Shown here one piece after another: positions 1-8,363 of a stretch of 64,000 nt of DNA. Origin of the DNA: Roseovarius gahaiensis (GTDB lineage Bacteria > Pseudomonadota > Alphaproteobacteria > Rhodobacterales > Rhodobacteraceae); NCBI RefSeq assembly GCF_011601345.1, contig NZ_JAAORB010000013.1, positions 1 to 64,000 on the forward strand, in the 5' to 3' direction. Numbering within the stretch: position 1 is the stretch's first letter; every line of letters starts with the position of its first letter. The translations under genes and the position numbers were made by a program. The notes beneath the pieces are model-generated. The model made no database searches and was not told the DNA's origin. It saw only the letters and a program-made list of their open reading frames with translations.

Positions 1-1
1 C

Positions 2-49
2 GATCCCAAAGTCATCGAGAGCATCATGGCTAACGAGAAGAGCTGGTGA
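2..49 (+). CDS. C-terminal end of a gene entering from the left
   Basis: An open frame enters from the left edge and ends at TGA 47-49, giving a short tail that reads DPKVIESIMANEKSW. Nothing in 15 residues identifies a family. It is called a gene end only because the frame is open to the edge and a gene-free stretch follows. It could be chance. Confidence 0.3.
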   Translation, partial: DPKVIESIMANEKSW

Positions 50-348
50 AGCAAGACGGCCGCCAGCGGATGCTTACTCCCCTAATCTCATGGCGCTGCG
101 CAATCTGCGTTACGCTTGCGCCGCCAACCCCAACCGATGCGACAGTCTCAAGCTTATCTCCATTGCGCCAAAAGCATCGTCGCTCCGCCCTAAGAATTTC
201 GCTACGCATGACAGGCCCCGCATAAGAGACGTCAGTAATAACGTCATTAGCGACGTCTCTTAGATCATCGGCACAGCCTCAGCCAGGCGGTGGCAGTGGC
301 GCGGTTACCATTTTTGCAGCGCTGACTGCGCTTTGTTTGTACGTGATA
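50..348. other. Gene-free stretch left of the Dnd accessory operon
   Basis: About 300 bases with no convincing reading frame on either strand. It separates a plus-strand gene end from the 3' end of the minus-strand Dnd accessory operon. The only structure I see is the inverted repeat at 223-262. Confidence 0.5.
223..262. repeat. 11-bp perfect inverted repeat (TAAGAGACGTC arms)
   Basis: TAAGAGACGTC at 223-233 is mirrored by GACGTCTCTTA at 252-262, with an 18-base spacer that is itself partly symmetrical around AACGTC. It lies about 90 bases downstream of the last gene of the minus-strand Dnd accessory operon. The arms are not GC-rich and no T-run follows, so it is a poor intrinsic terminator. 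An operator or an element boundary fits as well. Confidence 0.55.
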
Positions 349-780
349 TTAAAATTTTGCCAGCTCTGTGATGTCGTCAAGTATGGTCTGATCACTCTGT
401 TCCCTGTGAATCAGAGAAAGTAGCCCTTCCTGCCAGTCTTGTTTGCCATCCGAGATCTCGCGCTTCATGATCTCAAGACCACCGTTCGCATATTCTTCAA
501 AGCACAAGACACGCTCGGCTTCGTTCGAAGGCGCAAGCATCTTAGAATCACTATTTTCCTCGATGGCAATCATGCTCATGATCGCGCGATCAAAATCGCC
601 TCTGAATATTTCAATATCGATCGGTTCAGAACTCTTCTGGAAAGATTTCCGATTACCCCTCCGGAAACCAAGAGCAGCCGCGAAGACAAGCGCATCCTTG
701 AAGGTTGGGAAAATACCTTCGTCCCGTAACTCGCTCAGAATTTCTTCGAATTCGGCGGGTCGTCTTACTCTAGTGGCCAA
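349..780 (-). CDS. Small Dnd-associated protein (DNA phosphorothioation-associated protein 4-like)
   Basis: A 143-residue protein is predicted. It begins RVRRPAEFEEIL and contains FPTFKDALVFAAALGF, then an acidic C-terminal half. This pattern and length recall the family annotated as DNA phosphorothioation-associated protein 4; its biochemical role is not established. I start it at TTG 780, with GAGG about six bases upstream, overlapping the end of the ATPase gene by 11 bases. An upstream in-frame extension exists but would lie deep inside the ATPase gene. It is the last gene of the accessory operon, so it is probably co-translated with the ATPase. Family assignment is from memory of the motif pattern, not a search. 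Confidence 0.6.
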   Translation of the reverse strand: MATRVRRPAEFEEILSELRDEGIFPTFKDALVFAAALGFRRGNRKSFQKSSEPIDIEIFRGDFDRAIMSMIAIEENSDSKMLAPSNEAERVLCFEEYANGGLEIMKREISDGKQDWQEGLLSLIHREQSDQTILDDITELAKF

Positions 781-2821
781 GATAGCCCTCCTCAATCTTC
801 GTGAATTCAGGCCCATCGGTACGCTTAACGTAGTCACTATCTTCTTCACGGCCCTTCGACTTTGGGGCGTGATAGACCAAGCTGTACTCTTTCCCGATAA
901 ATGGGCGACACTTATCGTCGACTTCTTTGCTCCACTGAGAGTTAGATGCAAAGATAATCACTTGATCGGCGAGATCGGGAATGTGCCGAGCGATCTTCTC
1001 TCGATATTCGCGATCCAGAGCGCCAAATGGTGAATCCATAATCAGTGGATACACGCCGCCTTTGAAGAAGGTCGTTTTTGCTTTATTGCGTTCCTTTGCG
1101 AGGTTCACCAAGCTCGCAATGAAGCTCAGGCTGATGACTTGGTTCTCACCCGTCGACTTCTCAGAAACGGGTTGCTTCCCTACCCCCGGGACGTCTTTGA
1201 ATATTCTCAAGGTGTAATCGGGATCAATCTCCGCATAGAAGTCTTTCCGTAAGATACTCTGGAAGGTATCATTGACCTTCGAGGAGAGATGGTGTCGCGT
1301 CTCTTCGGCCAGTGCCCCATGCAGATTGTCCACGAGATTTTTACAGGCTTCAGCAAACTCAAGCTTCTGTCTTGCCAAGTCTTCTTTTTGAGATTTGGAT
1401 TGGACTTTTTCGATCTCTTTTTTGATCTTGGCCAAGTCGTCGTTCAGCAGTTCGATCGCATCTTTCGCCTTGATGACTTTTAAGCGCTCATCCGCTTGCA
1501 ATCGAGTCAATTCGTTCCTCCGCTCCTCAAGGCGTTTTACATCTTCAATATCAGAAGACCCCAAACTACTGCTGATCTCGTCGAGCTCTTCTGCGATCGC
1601 TTTTATGCGCTTGTTGTAGTCGCTTTCCTTTGCCGACCAAGTTGAGAGCTGTGCATACAGACGGTTTCTCTCACGTGGCATTGCTCTTAGGTTGCTGACG
1701 ATATCTGTAAACGCGGCCTCTAGATCCTCACCGGTTGCCTGATCTCGGTAACCTTCGAGAGCAGCTCTAGCCTGTGAGCCCTCCTGTAGCTCTGTGCCGC
1801 AAATGCACTTCGCATCGTGCAGCAAGTCGTCGATGAAGGTTCGCCTGATCTTGTACGGCAGTTCACCCTTCTTACGGCACTCCTCCAGAACGCTGGAAAC
1901 TGAGGTCACGGTGTCGTTAAGAAAAGCCAAGGCGCCAGTTTGCGAGACCAGTTCCATTCTCTCTTGGCTTAGGCTCTCAAGTTCGTCTTCGACAGTGCCT
2001 CTTTCGGTCTCGAGACTTCGTCTTAGTTCTGCCTTTGCCTTGACATCGGTAATCTGCTCGTATGACGCATTGATGGCATCCAGTTCCGTCTGAAAGCCTT
2101 TACTCGATGTCGTCGCAGTCTCCCGATCCTGTTTGAAGTGATCTATCTCCGAATTGATCTTTGCCTCTTTCTCAAGAAGCTCATGGTAATCAGCTGAAGC
2201 CGTTTCGCTTGCTTCTTTGCGCAGGTCCTTGATTACCAAACGACCAAGGTGATCACTCGCACGGTCGATTATCTCCAAACCCATTAAGGTCTTAATGGCA
2301 TCTCGGATTTCACCAGAAGCAGAAACATTCGCCAGTTTTTCGATCCGCTCCCCGTTGAAGAAGAAATACGAATGCATCTGCTCTGGTATCAATTGATTGA
2401 TGCGATTGGCTGGATTCTTGGCTGTATCGTACTTGCCACGTTCATCTATCCAAGACAGGGTTGGAACTGATTTTCCGATTGGTTCTGCTTCTAGCGCTTC
2501 GCCGCTCCGCTTGAATTCCTGTTTTCGGTGAACAGTGTAAGTAGCCCCTTCATGCTCGAATTCAACCTCAAGACTTAGCTCCGTTACCGATCCAGGAGCG
2601 ATTTCAGACAAAGCAAGTTCGTTAAGGATTGTTTGCTCGCCGGTATCAAAATCCGTCTTTCCGTAGAGAACCCACTTGAATGCGTTCAGTAGCGAGGTTT
2701 TTCCAGATCCGTTTTCGCCATGAATAACGGTGATTCTTGATGTATCGTCGGAAAGGAACCTGAGTTCACACTCGCCATAGAATTGACGAAAGTTCTTGAG
2801 TTTTAGACGAAGTATCCTCAC
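770..2821 (-). CDS. DndD/Rad50-like SMC ATPase of the Dnd accessory operon
   Basis: A 683-residue ABC-type ATPase. The N-terminus RILRLKLKNFRQFYGE is typical of RecF/SMC/DndD proteins. Walker A GENGSGKTS is near residues 35-43, followed by YFFFNGERI near 153. A long charged coiled coil carries a CICG turn near 335 that could be a zinc-hook-like element. A signature-like STGENQ lies near 560 and Walker B PLIMDSPFGALD near 590. It is paralogous in design to the DndD at 9896-11848, but clearly different in sequence. It starts with GTG, overlapping the TGA of the 63-residue gene (GTGA). As part of the accessory operon it probably powers sensing or attack on unmodified DNA, the role I would give a PbeABCD-type ATPase. 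That role is inferred from context. Confidence 0.8.
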   Translation of the reverse strand: MRILRLKLKNFRQFYGECELRFLSDDTSRITVIHGENGSGKTSLLNAFKWVLYGKTDFDTGEQTILNELALSEIAPGSVTELSLEVEFEHEGATYTVHRKQEFKRSGEALEAEPIGKSVPTLSWIDERGKYDTAKNPANRINQLIPEQMHSYFFFNGERIEKLANVSASGEIRDAIKTLMGLEIIDRASDHLGRLVIKDLRKEASETASADYHELLEKEAKINSEIDHFKQDRETATTSSKGFQTELDAINASYEQITDVKAKAELRRSLETERGTVEDELESLSQERMELVSQTGALAFLNDTVTSVSSVLEECRKKGELPYKIRRTFIDDLLHDAKCICGTELQEGSQARAALEGYRDQATGEDLEAAFTDIVSNLRAMPRERNRLYAQLSTWSAKESDYNKRIKAIAEELDEISSSLGSSDIEDVKRLEERRNELTRLQADERLKVIKAKDAIELLNDDLAKIKKEIEKVQSKSQKEDLARQKLEFAEACKNLVDNLHGALAEETRHHLSSKVNDTFQSILRKDFYAEIDPDYTLRIFKDVPGVGKQPVSEKSTGENQVISLSFIASLVNLAKERNKAKTTFFKGGVYPLIMDSPFGALDREYREKIARHIPDLADQVIIFASNSQWSKEVDDKCRPFIGKEYSLVYHAPKSKGREEDSDYVKRTDGPEFTKIEEGYLGH

Positions 2822-3009
2822 CGCTTTACCTCACGCTCAATGAGTTGCTTGATCCGCGCAGCAATCTCTTTTTCAACGCTACCAGCTGCCCCAATGTTTC
2901 GATAGCTCTGATACTCATGCTCAATGGATAGTATCTCGTTCACGACTTTTCTCGCTTTTGGGGAGGCGGCTTCGAGAATTTGCTTTGGGGACTTGGTGCG
3001 CTCGCTCAT
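2818..3009 (-). CDS. 63-residue protein of the Dnd accessory operon
   Basis: Starts MSERTKSPKQILEAAS and ends EREVKR. It is charged and mostly helical in appearance, with no membrane segment and no motif I recognise. Its TGA overlaps the GTG of the downstream ATPase, so translation is probably coupled and the two proteins may form a complex. The frame, the overlap and the conserved operon spacing (39 bases after the helicase gene) make it a real gene. The function is unknown. Confidence 0.7.
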   Translation of the reverse strand: MSERTKSPKQILEAASPKARKVVNEILSIEHEYQSYRNIGAAGSVEKEIAARIKQLIEREVKR

Positions 3010-3048
3010 TCTAAATGCGTCCTTTTGAAATTTTGTGCATTATGTCCG

Positions 3049-5133
3049 TTAATGGTCCAGGAGGTTAAGGCTCTTCTTAATCTCGGTGATCGCTGAGAGC
3101 GCTTCGCCATGGTTTTCTGCAAGCGTAGCAAATTCATTGAACCTCGCCAGTTCGCGTTTCATCAGGGATCGCTCTACGTTGGATGGAGCCTGATTTGACA
3201 ATTTTTCTAGATCCGGCACAACGATAAAGTCATAGATGTATGCTCTGGTCTTCCCTTCAGAGCGCCGAAGTACTCTACCTCGTCTTTGGACAAACTCTTT
3301 TGGGTTTGCAGATGAAGCCAAGATGTAAGCAGTTCGCGTCATTGGTACGTCGACGCCTTCATCTAGGCATCGGATAGCGAGTAGCGCTTGTATGCCTCCA
3401 GCCGCGAACTGCTTCAGCAATCTCGACCTCTCGTCATTATTTTCTTCTGAAGTGAAGGGGCTTGCCCTCAACCCTAGTTCGCTTCCTACCCGCGCAAGCG
3501 CCGTATCAATGTAGCGCTGACCATTTTCCTTGCTGTCGCCGCAATAGATCAGAGTATGTGAGACGTCTCCCTGTTGCTTCAGAAGCTTGATTAGCTCCGG
3601 CAGCTTGTTTCGCGCTTTCCCTACCAAACGGGCTCGTTTGATCAACAATCGGTTCAGCTGTTCGCCTTTATCGCTATCAGGCTTGGCTGCTTGGCCAAAA
3701 AGTCTTCCAATACGCGTGGATAGCTCCGCGTACTCGTCTTGTTCATCTTCGTCCAAGTGCACAAGGATCGGGTAGTAGAGATATCGGCAGAGGTGCCCTC
3801 CGCTGATCGCCTTGTCCAAGCCGTAGTCCAAGACAATCTCGCCGAAATACCTCTTGAGACCGTCGGTACCTTCTTCATCGCCGTAGCGATCAGGAGTCGC
3901 CGTCAATCCAAGTCGAAATGCAGCGCCCTCTGGGAGCGCTTGTAGGTTCGATGGAGCACCCAAATTATGCGCTTCATCGCCAACAAATAGGACGTTGCCA
4001 TCAAAAGAGCCTAGAACAGACTGGAATGGCTCGTCTGCCATAGAGGCATTGACCGCGATGAGCATTACGTGCTGCTTTACTTTTGATCGCAGCTCATTCA
4101 GGCGCCTTTGGCATTCTTCCATCCAGCGGTTGACGCCGCCGTAGCACAAAACTGGTTCGAATCCGAACTCTTCAGCTTCTCGGGCCCATTGTTCTGCAAG
4201 ATGTTGATAAGGAACCGTAACAACGATGCAAAGCTGGCCGTTCTTCTGGGCGACAAAATCATTCAACCTCGTCACTGCCGTCAAAGCAGTCACTGTCTTG
4301 CCGGTTCCCGTTGCCATGTGGAGAATCCCGCGACCATTATTCTTGAACCATTTACGTATCCCCTCTTCTTGGTAGCCACGTAGGCGACCGTCAGTCAGGA
4401 AGTGCTCAGGCACACGAGGAGAACTTGGTTTTTCAGGCGGAAACAATTCGTAGTGTCTGGAGCTATCTCGGGCCGCGCTGACGAACCTCTCAAGATCGGC
4501 TGAAGAAGGTTCAAACAGCGCCAAGTTCGGATCGAGCCCTCTCCACATTCGATCAAAGGAAGCCGCAATACGGTTGTTTCTTTCTAGGCTTTCGCTTGAT
4601 GTCCAATCACAAAAAACACTGAAAGCTTCCCAATTTGTACCAGCTCCGCCGGTCAAATTGTACGATCCTTGGAAGCCGACTCGGCTTCCGAACTCATCAG
4701 TGAAGATGCCCTGTTTGGCATGCATGATTCCGGACAGCCTATTCTTGGGAATGCCGACTTTAAAGGTCAGTACGCCATCAAGGAGTAGCCACCCAAGCGC
4801 TTCTCGCGTATGTTGCGTAAGATGGTCGTAGAGATCTTCATACGATTGAGAAATGAAGACTTGGACACGCTCATCTGACAGTTGGCCGTCAACCTGAAGG
4901 CTTTTGAAGTCTTCGACAGATATTTCGGGTGAGATCACCCACCTAGCTTTACCGCCGTTGACTGCGAAGGTTGCCATGCCATGAGCTGCATCGCGCAACC
5001 ACGCGCTGCTAAAATATCCGACTGCTATGTCATACTGTTGCGCGCGCTCAAGAACAGGATCGAAGAAATCCGCTACGGGATCATGCTCGCTCGTTGTGAC
5101 GTAAAAAGGGAGTTTCAGGGTCTCAAGGGACAT
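3049..5133 (-). CDS. PLD-type nuclease fused to SF2 helicase, candidate phosphorothioation-linked effector
   Basis: About 694 residues. The N-terminal part carries a phospholipase D-like half-site: MHAKQGIF (HxK) followed by GFQGSYNLTGGAGTNWE near residues 138-170. A superfamily 2 helicase follows, with ATGTGKT near 275, DEAH in VGDEAHNLG near 388, TATPDR near 410, and the C-terminal QRRGRVLRR arginine-finger motif near 620. Helicases of this build next to dnd genes have been annotated as the DNA phosphorothioation system restriction enzyme. I choose the ATG at 5133, which overlaps the upstream stop as TGATG; an in-frame TTG lies one codon earlier. It probably translocates on and/or nicks unmodified DNA. 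Whether the PLD half-site is active needs a homodimer and is inferred. Confidence 0.8.
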   Translation of the reverse strand: MSLETLKLPFYVTTSEHDPVADFFDPVLERAQQYDIAVGYFSSAWLRDAAHGMATFAVNGGKARWVISPEISVEDFKSLQVDGQLSDERVQVFISQSYEDLYDHLTQHTREALGWLLLDGVLTFKVGIPKNRLSGIMHAKQGIFTDEFGSRVGFQGSYNLTGGAGTNWEAFSVFCDWTSSESLERNNRIAASFDRMWRGLDPNLALFEPSSADLERFVSAARDSSRHYELFPPEKPSSPRVPEHFLTDGRLRGYQEEGIRKWFKNNGRGILHMATGTGKTVTALTAVTRLNDFVAQKNGQLCIVVTVPYQHLAEQWAREAEEFGFEPVLCYGGVNRWMEECQRRLNELRSKVKQHVMLIAVNASMADEPFQSVLGSFDGNVLFVGDEAHNLGAPSNLQALPEGAAFRLGLTATPDRYGDEEGTDGLKRYFGEIVLDYGLDKAISGGHLCRYLYYPILVHLDEDEQDEYAELSTRIGRLFGQAAKPDSDKGEQLNRLLIKRARLVGKARNKLPELIKLLKQQGDVSHTLIYCGDSKENGQRYIDTALARVGSELGLRASPFTSEENNDERSRLLKQFAAGGIQALLAIRCLDEGVDVPMTRTAYILASSANPKEFVQRRGRVLRRSEGKTRAYIYDFIVVPDLEKLSNQAPSNVERSLMKRELARFNEFATLAENHGEALSAITEIKKSLNLLDH

Positions 5134-8100
5134 CAATCAATACCAAAATCCCCGAGTATCATCCCAAGCAATTCTTCTCCTTCTCCCTGCTCGTCTTCCT
5201 TGCTTGCGAACAAGTGGTCGAGCCGAGTCAGGTCGGGCGCACCGCGCGATTCGAGAGCATCTTGCAGGGCTTCAGCGTCTGGCACGCCCATACCTCCAAC
5301 CTCTAGAACTCGATCACGAATTGCTACGTATTTCGCAACCGCTTCGGGCAACTCAATAATTGAAACGATCTTTTGATCGACGTCGAAAATAGCACGGTTT
5401 TTCAGAAAGCTCAGTAGCGGTCTTGTCTGAATCTCGCCCCAAACGGGGCTCAGAACTTCTGAAAGAGCAAATGCCGTCTTTGGGCCGTTTACCAAAGCGA
5501 TTGCGCAAGCAAGTATTAAGTCTGCTTGGCGCTCTTCTTGCCCGATTGCCCGTACAGTCAAGTCAAAGCGCCCTCGACCGACCGAAACCACCTCAGGCGA
5601 ATTTTCGAGGCCAATTGATATCGACGTTGTCAAAACATCTCTCCGGCCTTCAAGCTCCTCGGCAATCTCAACGAGCGTCATCGACCGTTTTGCTTCTGTT
5701 AGAACGGCTAGAACATCTTCACCGAGGCCCCTGAACTCTGACTTGTTATCACCAGATGCTAGACCGATCATCAGACCCCGCTTGGTCTCGAAGCGCTTGT
5801 CGTCCTGCACAATGCCAAGGAGCATGTAAGGTCCAAACGCGATCCCAAAACGTTCAGTCTCTCCCTGAAATAAGCCGGAGAACAGAACTTTAGCGCTTAC
5901 AAACCCACCGACACTTTCCAGGTGACGAAGCGTGCGGTCTCGAATCTCTTGAAGATCGTTGTCTGTAAGGCTCAGGTTTTCATATAGATCGTATGTTCCT
6001 CTCTCAACGATGAGAACTTCCTCCAGCCTTGCTAGAGTGCTTCCGATGTGCTGAATGCTCTCGTCTTTAGAAAAAATCTCATACATTCTGGCTCTGACTT
6101 CATCGCAGTGCATGGCATGCCCAGCCTCCCGAAGAATCAGTACGCATCGAACGGAAATTGGCAGAATCGCGGCTGACTCAACAATATCGCTGTCGAAGGT
6201 TGCACCGAAGCGGCCCGACAACTCGGCTTTAATCTCTGAAAGCGGATAGTCAGGCAATAAAGACGCAATCTGTGACAAGCGGATTGGAAGGTGTTGGTCA
6301 CGGATTGCGGACACAATCCGCTGCCGAAGTGAACCAGACAAGTCTTCCGGTTCGTGGCTCATCAAGAGCAGATCTTGTTCTTGCACCCAACCTGCTTGGG
6401 TTCGAACACTTTCAGCGTCGAGGAACGACCTCAAGTCACCGTACGCCAAGTCGACCGCAAGACGTTCCTCTGCAGTCAGCAACTTGCTTACAGCACCTAT
6501 CTGTTCCTCAGAGACAACTTTCCGGTTCTTGAAGAACCTTTCCAGCGTACCTTCTTTCTCTAACGCAGCAACCAGAATCTTCTTCGTGCGCTTCGTCTCG
6601 AACTTTTGCTTTGCCTTCTTCTCGATCTGACGAATGCGCTCTCGAGTCACGTCATAGCGGGGTGCAACCTGTTCGAGCGTTTCGGCCTCATCACTATTGA
6701 TACCGTACCGTCGTTTCAGGATGTCCCGCTGCCTTTCGTCGAGTGAAGAGACGGATGCCGCGATGATTTCGGCTACTGTCAAATCTTCGATTGAGGCCGT
6801 CTCGGAAGCCTTTATGTCTTCAGGTTTGATGCTCCCGAGTTCAACAATGCTCTCAAGCGATGTGCGCGACACAAATTCGCCTCGCAACAAACGTCTAAGG
6901 TCGGGTGCAATCTCGCTACCTGCACCACAAATTGAAAGTCGCGCATCCATCAACTTAGACACGATTTCGTCGAGTTGTTCGATGCTCTTTCGTCCGCAGC
7001 CGGGCAGCGAACGGATACGTGAGGCGGTTTCGTCATATGTCTTCAGGAACTCTACAAAACTCTTTTGGTGTTCCAACTGATCAATTTTGAGGAGGTTCGC
7101 GAGCCTGGTCGGCGGTGACCACTCAAACAGTTCATCAGGATACAGCATTCCAGAAAAGAATATTTCGGCGGCGCGGATCGCTCGTTGGAAGTGTCCATCC
7201 TCGTTTGAGATCAGTTCTTGGTCACCTTCAGGATCAGTTACGCTTGGCACGAAACTGCGCAAAATTTGATCGAGTTCATCTGCCGACTTGCGCCCGAGGT
7301 TCGGCAGTTCAAGAAATGCTTGCCGGGAGTGTTCCGGGGCTCTCATGTACTCGCATACAGTGTTGACTGGCAGACGATGCGAGTGTGCTGCGATTGCATT
7401 TAATAGGCGAACGGAGCAATCGGCTCCGCGAACGACATCGACGATGCTGTCAGCCGCGGCTTGCCTGTTCTGATCGGCTTCGCGCGCGAACTTTCTGACA
7501 AGGTCATCGAGTTCCATTGCGGTCTTTTCGCCAAAGTTTTCGAGTTGCATGAAAGCGTCTCGCGCTGCGTCAGGCGCTCGCATGTACGAAGCGACCGTAT
7601 TTGCAGGCAGCTCAACTTCGGCATTACGCAACACATTGATCAGCCGGGTTGATGCGAAACTCTGTATTGCCAAGTCCAGAAGTTGTTCTTCTTCTGGAAT
7701 ATTTTGAGAAGTGGGCCGTTCTAACTGGCGCGACCGGCTGCTAGAAGTGTACGTAGCCGGCTTCTTGGAATAGATGCCATGAAAAGGTTCATCGATGGCC
7801 AAGCCAAGCCTCAAGACGGTCACATCGTCATCAGAATTTGCCCTAGCTTCTAGCCGCTCATCGGGCGCTGTGTCGTCAACCTTCGCCTCAGCTGTTTCTG
7901 TCTGGCTTGCTTCAGTAATTTCTTCAAGCTGGATGCTTTCAGTTTGGTCAAGCGTTCTAGAAACGCTCTCCAAGACAAGCACGGGGACCGGTTTCAGATC
8001 CTGACGAGATTCCGTTGGGGCTCCGCTTGGTTCAGGTTCAGCTGACCCGATTTTCGGAGCGTGCTCAGCGTCGGCTGCGGCCAAGCGACTTTGCCCAGCT

Positions 8101-8186
8101 GTTGCGGCGGCCGAAGTCGTTGGCACAGTCTTTACTGCTTCTCTGCTCACAAGAGCTTTGAGTTTCTTGCCTAGTCTTGAAAGCAT
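5133..8186 (-). CDS. Large sigma-70 region 4 / alpha-CTD-like DNA-binding protein of the Dnd accessory operon
   Basis: A 1017-residue protein. Residues 1-130 are low-complexity and probably disordered. Three related helix-hairpin-helix units follow at about 178-230, 257-310 and 358-411, each ending in a motif like LPNLGRKSADELDQI, which resembles the RNA polymerase alpha C-terminal domain. Residues 480-530 match sigma-70 region 4: LDERQRDILKRRYG, then LEQVAPRYDVTRERIRQIE. The remaining 480 residues contain winged-helix-like segments such as AGHAMHCDEVRARMYEIF. It lacks sigma region 2, so it cannot be an ordinary sigma factor. It is the first gene of the accessory operon and overlaps the helicase gene. 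I infer a DNA-scanning or transcription-coupled targeting role. Confidence 0.75.
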   Translation of the reverse strand: MLSRLGKKLKALVSREAVKTVPTTSAAATAGQSRLAAADAEHAPKIGSAEPEPSGAPTESRQDLKPVPVLVLESVSRTLDQTESIQLEEITEASQTETAEAKVDDTAPDERLEARANSDDDVTVLRLGLAIDEPFHGIYSKKPATYTSSSRSRQLERPTSQNIPEEEQLLDLAIQSFASTRLINVLRNAEVELPANTVASYMRAPDAARDAFMQLENFGEKTAMELDDLVRKFAREADQNRQAAADSIVDVVRGADCSVRLLNAIAAHSHRLPVNTVCEYMRAPEHSRQAFLELPNLGRKSADELDQILRSFVPSVTDPEGDQELISNEDGHFQRAIRAAEIFFSGMLYPDELFEWSPPTRLANLLKIDQLEHQKSFVEFLKTYDETASRIRSLPGCGRKSIEQLDEIVSKLMDARLSICGAGSEIAPDLRRLLRGEFVSRTSLESIVELGSIKPEDIKASETASIEDLTVAEIIAASVSSLDERQRDILKRRYGINSDEAETLEQVAPRYDVTRERIRQIEKKAKQKFETKRTKKILVAALEKEGTLERFFKNRKVVSEEQIGAVSKLLTAEERLAVDLAYGDLRSFLDAESVRTQAGWVQEQDLLLMSHEPEDLSGSLRQRIVSAIRDQHLPIRLSQIASLLPDYPLSEIKAELSGRFGATFDSDIVESAAILPISVRCVLILREAGHAMHCDEVRARMYEIFSKDESIQHIGSTLARLEEVLIVERGTYDLYENLSLTDNDLQEIRDRTLRHLESVGGFVSAKVLFSGLFQGETERFGIAFGPYMLLGIVQDDKRFETKRGLMIGLASGDNKSEFRGLGEDVLAVLTEAKRSMTLVEIAEELEGRRDVLTTSISIGLENSPEVVSVGRGRFDLTVRAIGQEERQADLILACAIALVNGPKTAFALSEVLSPVWGEIQTRPLLSFLKNRAIFDVDQKIVSIIELPEAVAKYVAIRDRVLEVGGMGVPDAEALQDALESRGAPDLTRLDHLFASKEDEQGEGEELLGMILGDFGID

Positions 8187-8283
8187 GTTGTCCGCTTACG
8201 GCTCCCCAATAACTCACTGGAAACGCCCCCTAAAGTGTCCCCTATCTCTTCAATTTACAAAATTAATCTTCCACACGCTATGG

Positions 8284-8312
8284 ATTTGAGCATAATAAGA
8301 ATGCTTGTTCAA
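8284..8312 (-). promoter_or_regulatory. Candidate promoter and operator of the accessory operon
   Basis: On the minus strand a TTGAAC box (8312-8307) is followed after 17 bases by TCAAAT (8289-8284), about 100 bases before the sigma-like gene. A near-palindrome, ATGCTTG-TT-CAAGTAT, covers the -35 box. A second inverted repeat, AGCAT-N7-ATGCT (8289-8305), fills the spacer. The stretch 8187-8363 between dndA and this gene holds no coding frame. The boxes are imperfect, so this is a weak call. Confidence 0.35.
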
Positions 8313-8363
8313 GTATCAGAAGTTCATTCACGACGTCTGGAAGCAATTGCGGTGCTTACTGCT

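Noticed and set aside
5133-8186. Ordinary sigma factor
   Set aside because: Region 4 is clear, but the protein has no region 2 motif for -10 recognition and is far too long, with several unrelated DNA-binding modules.
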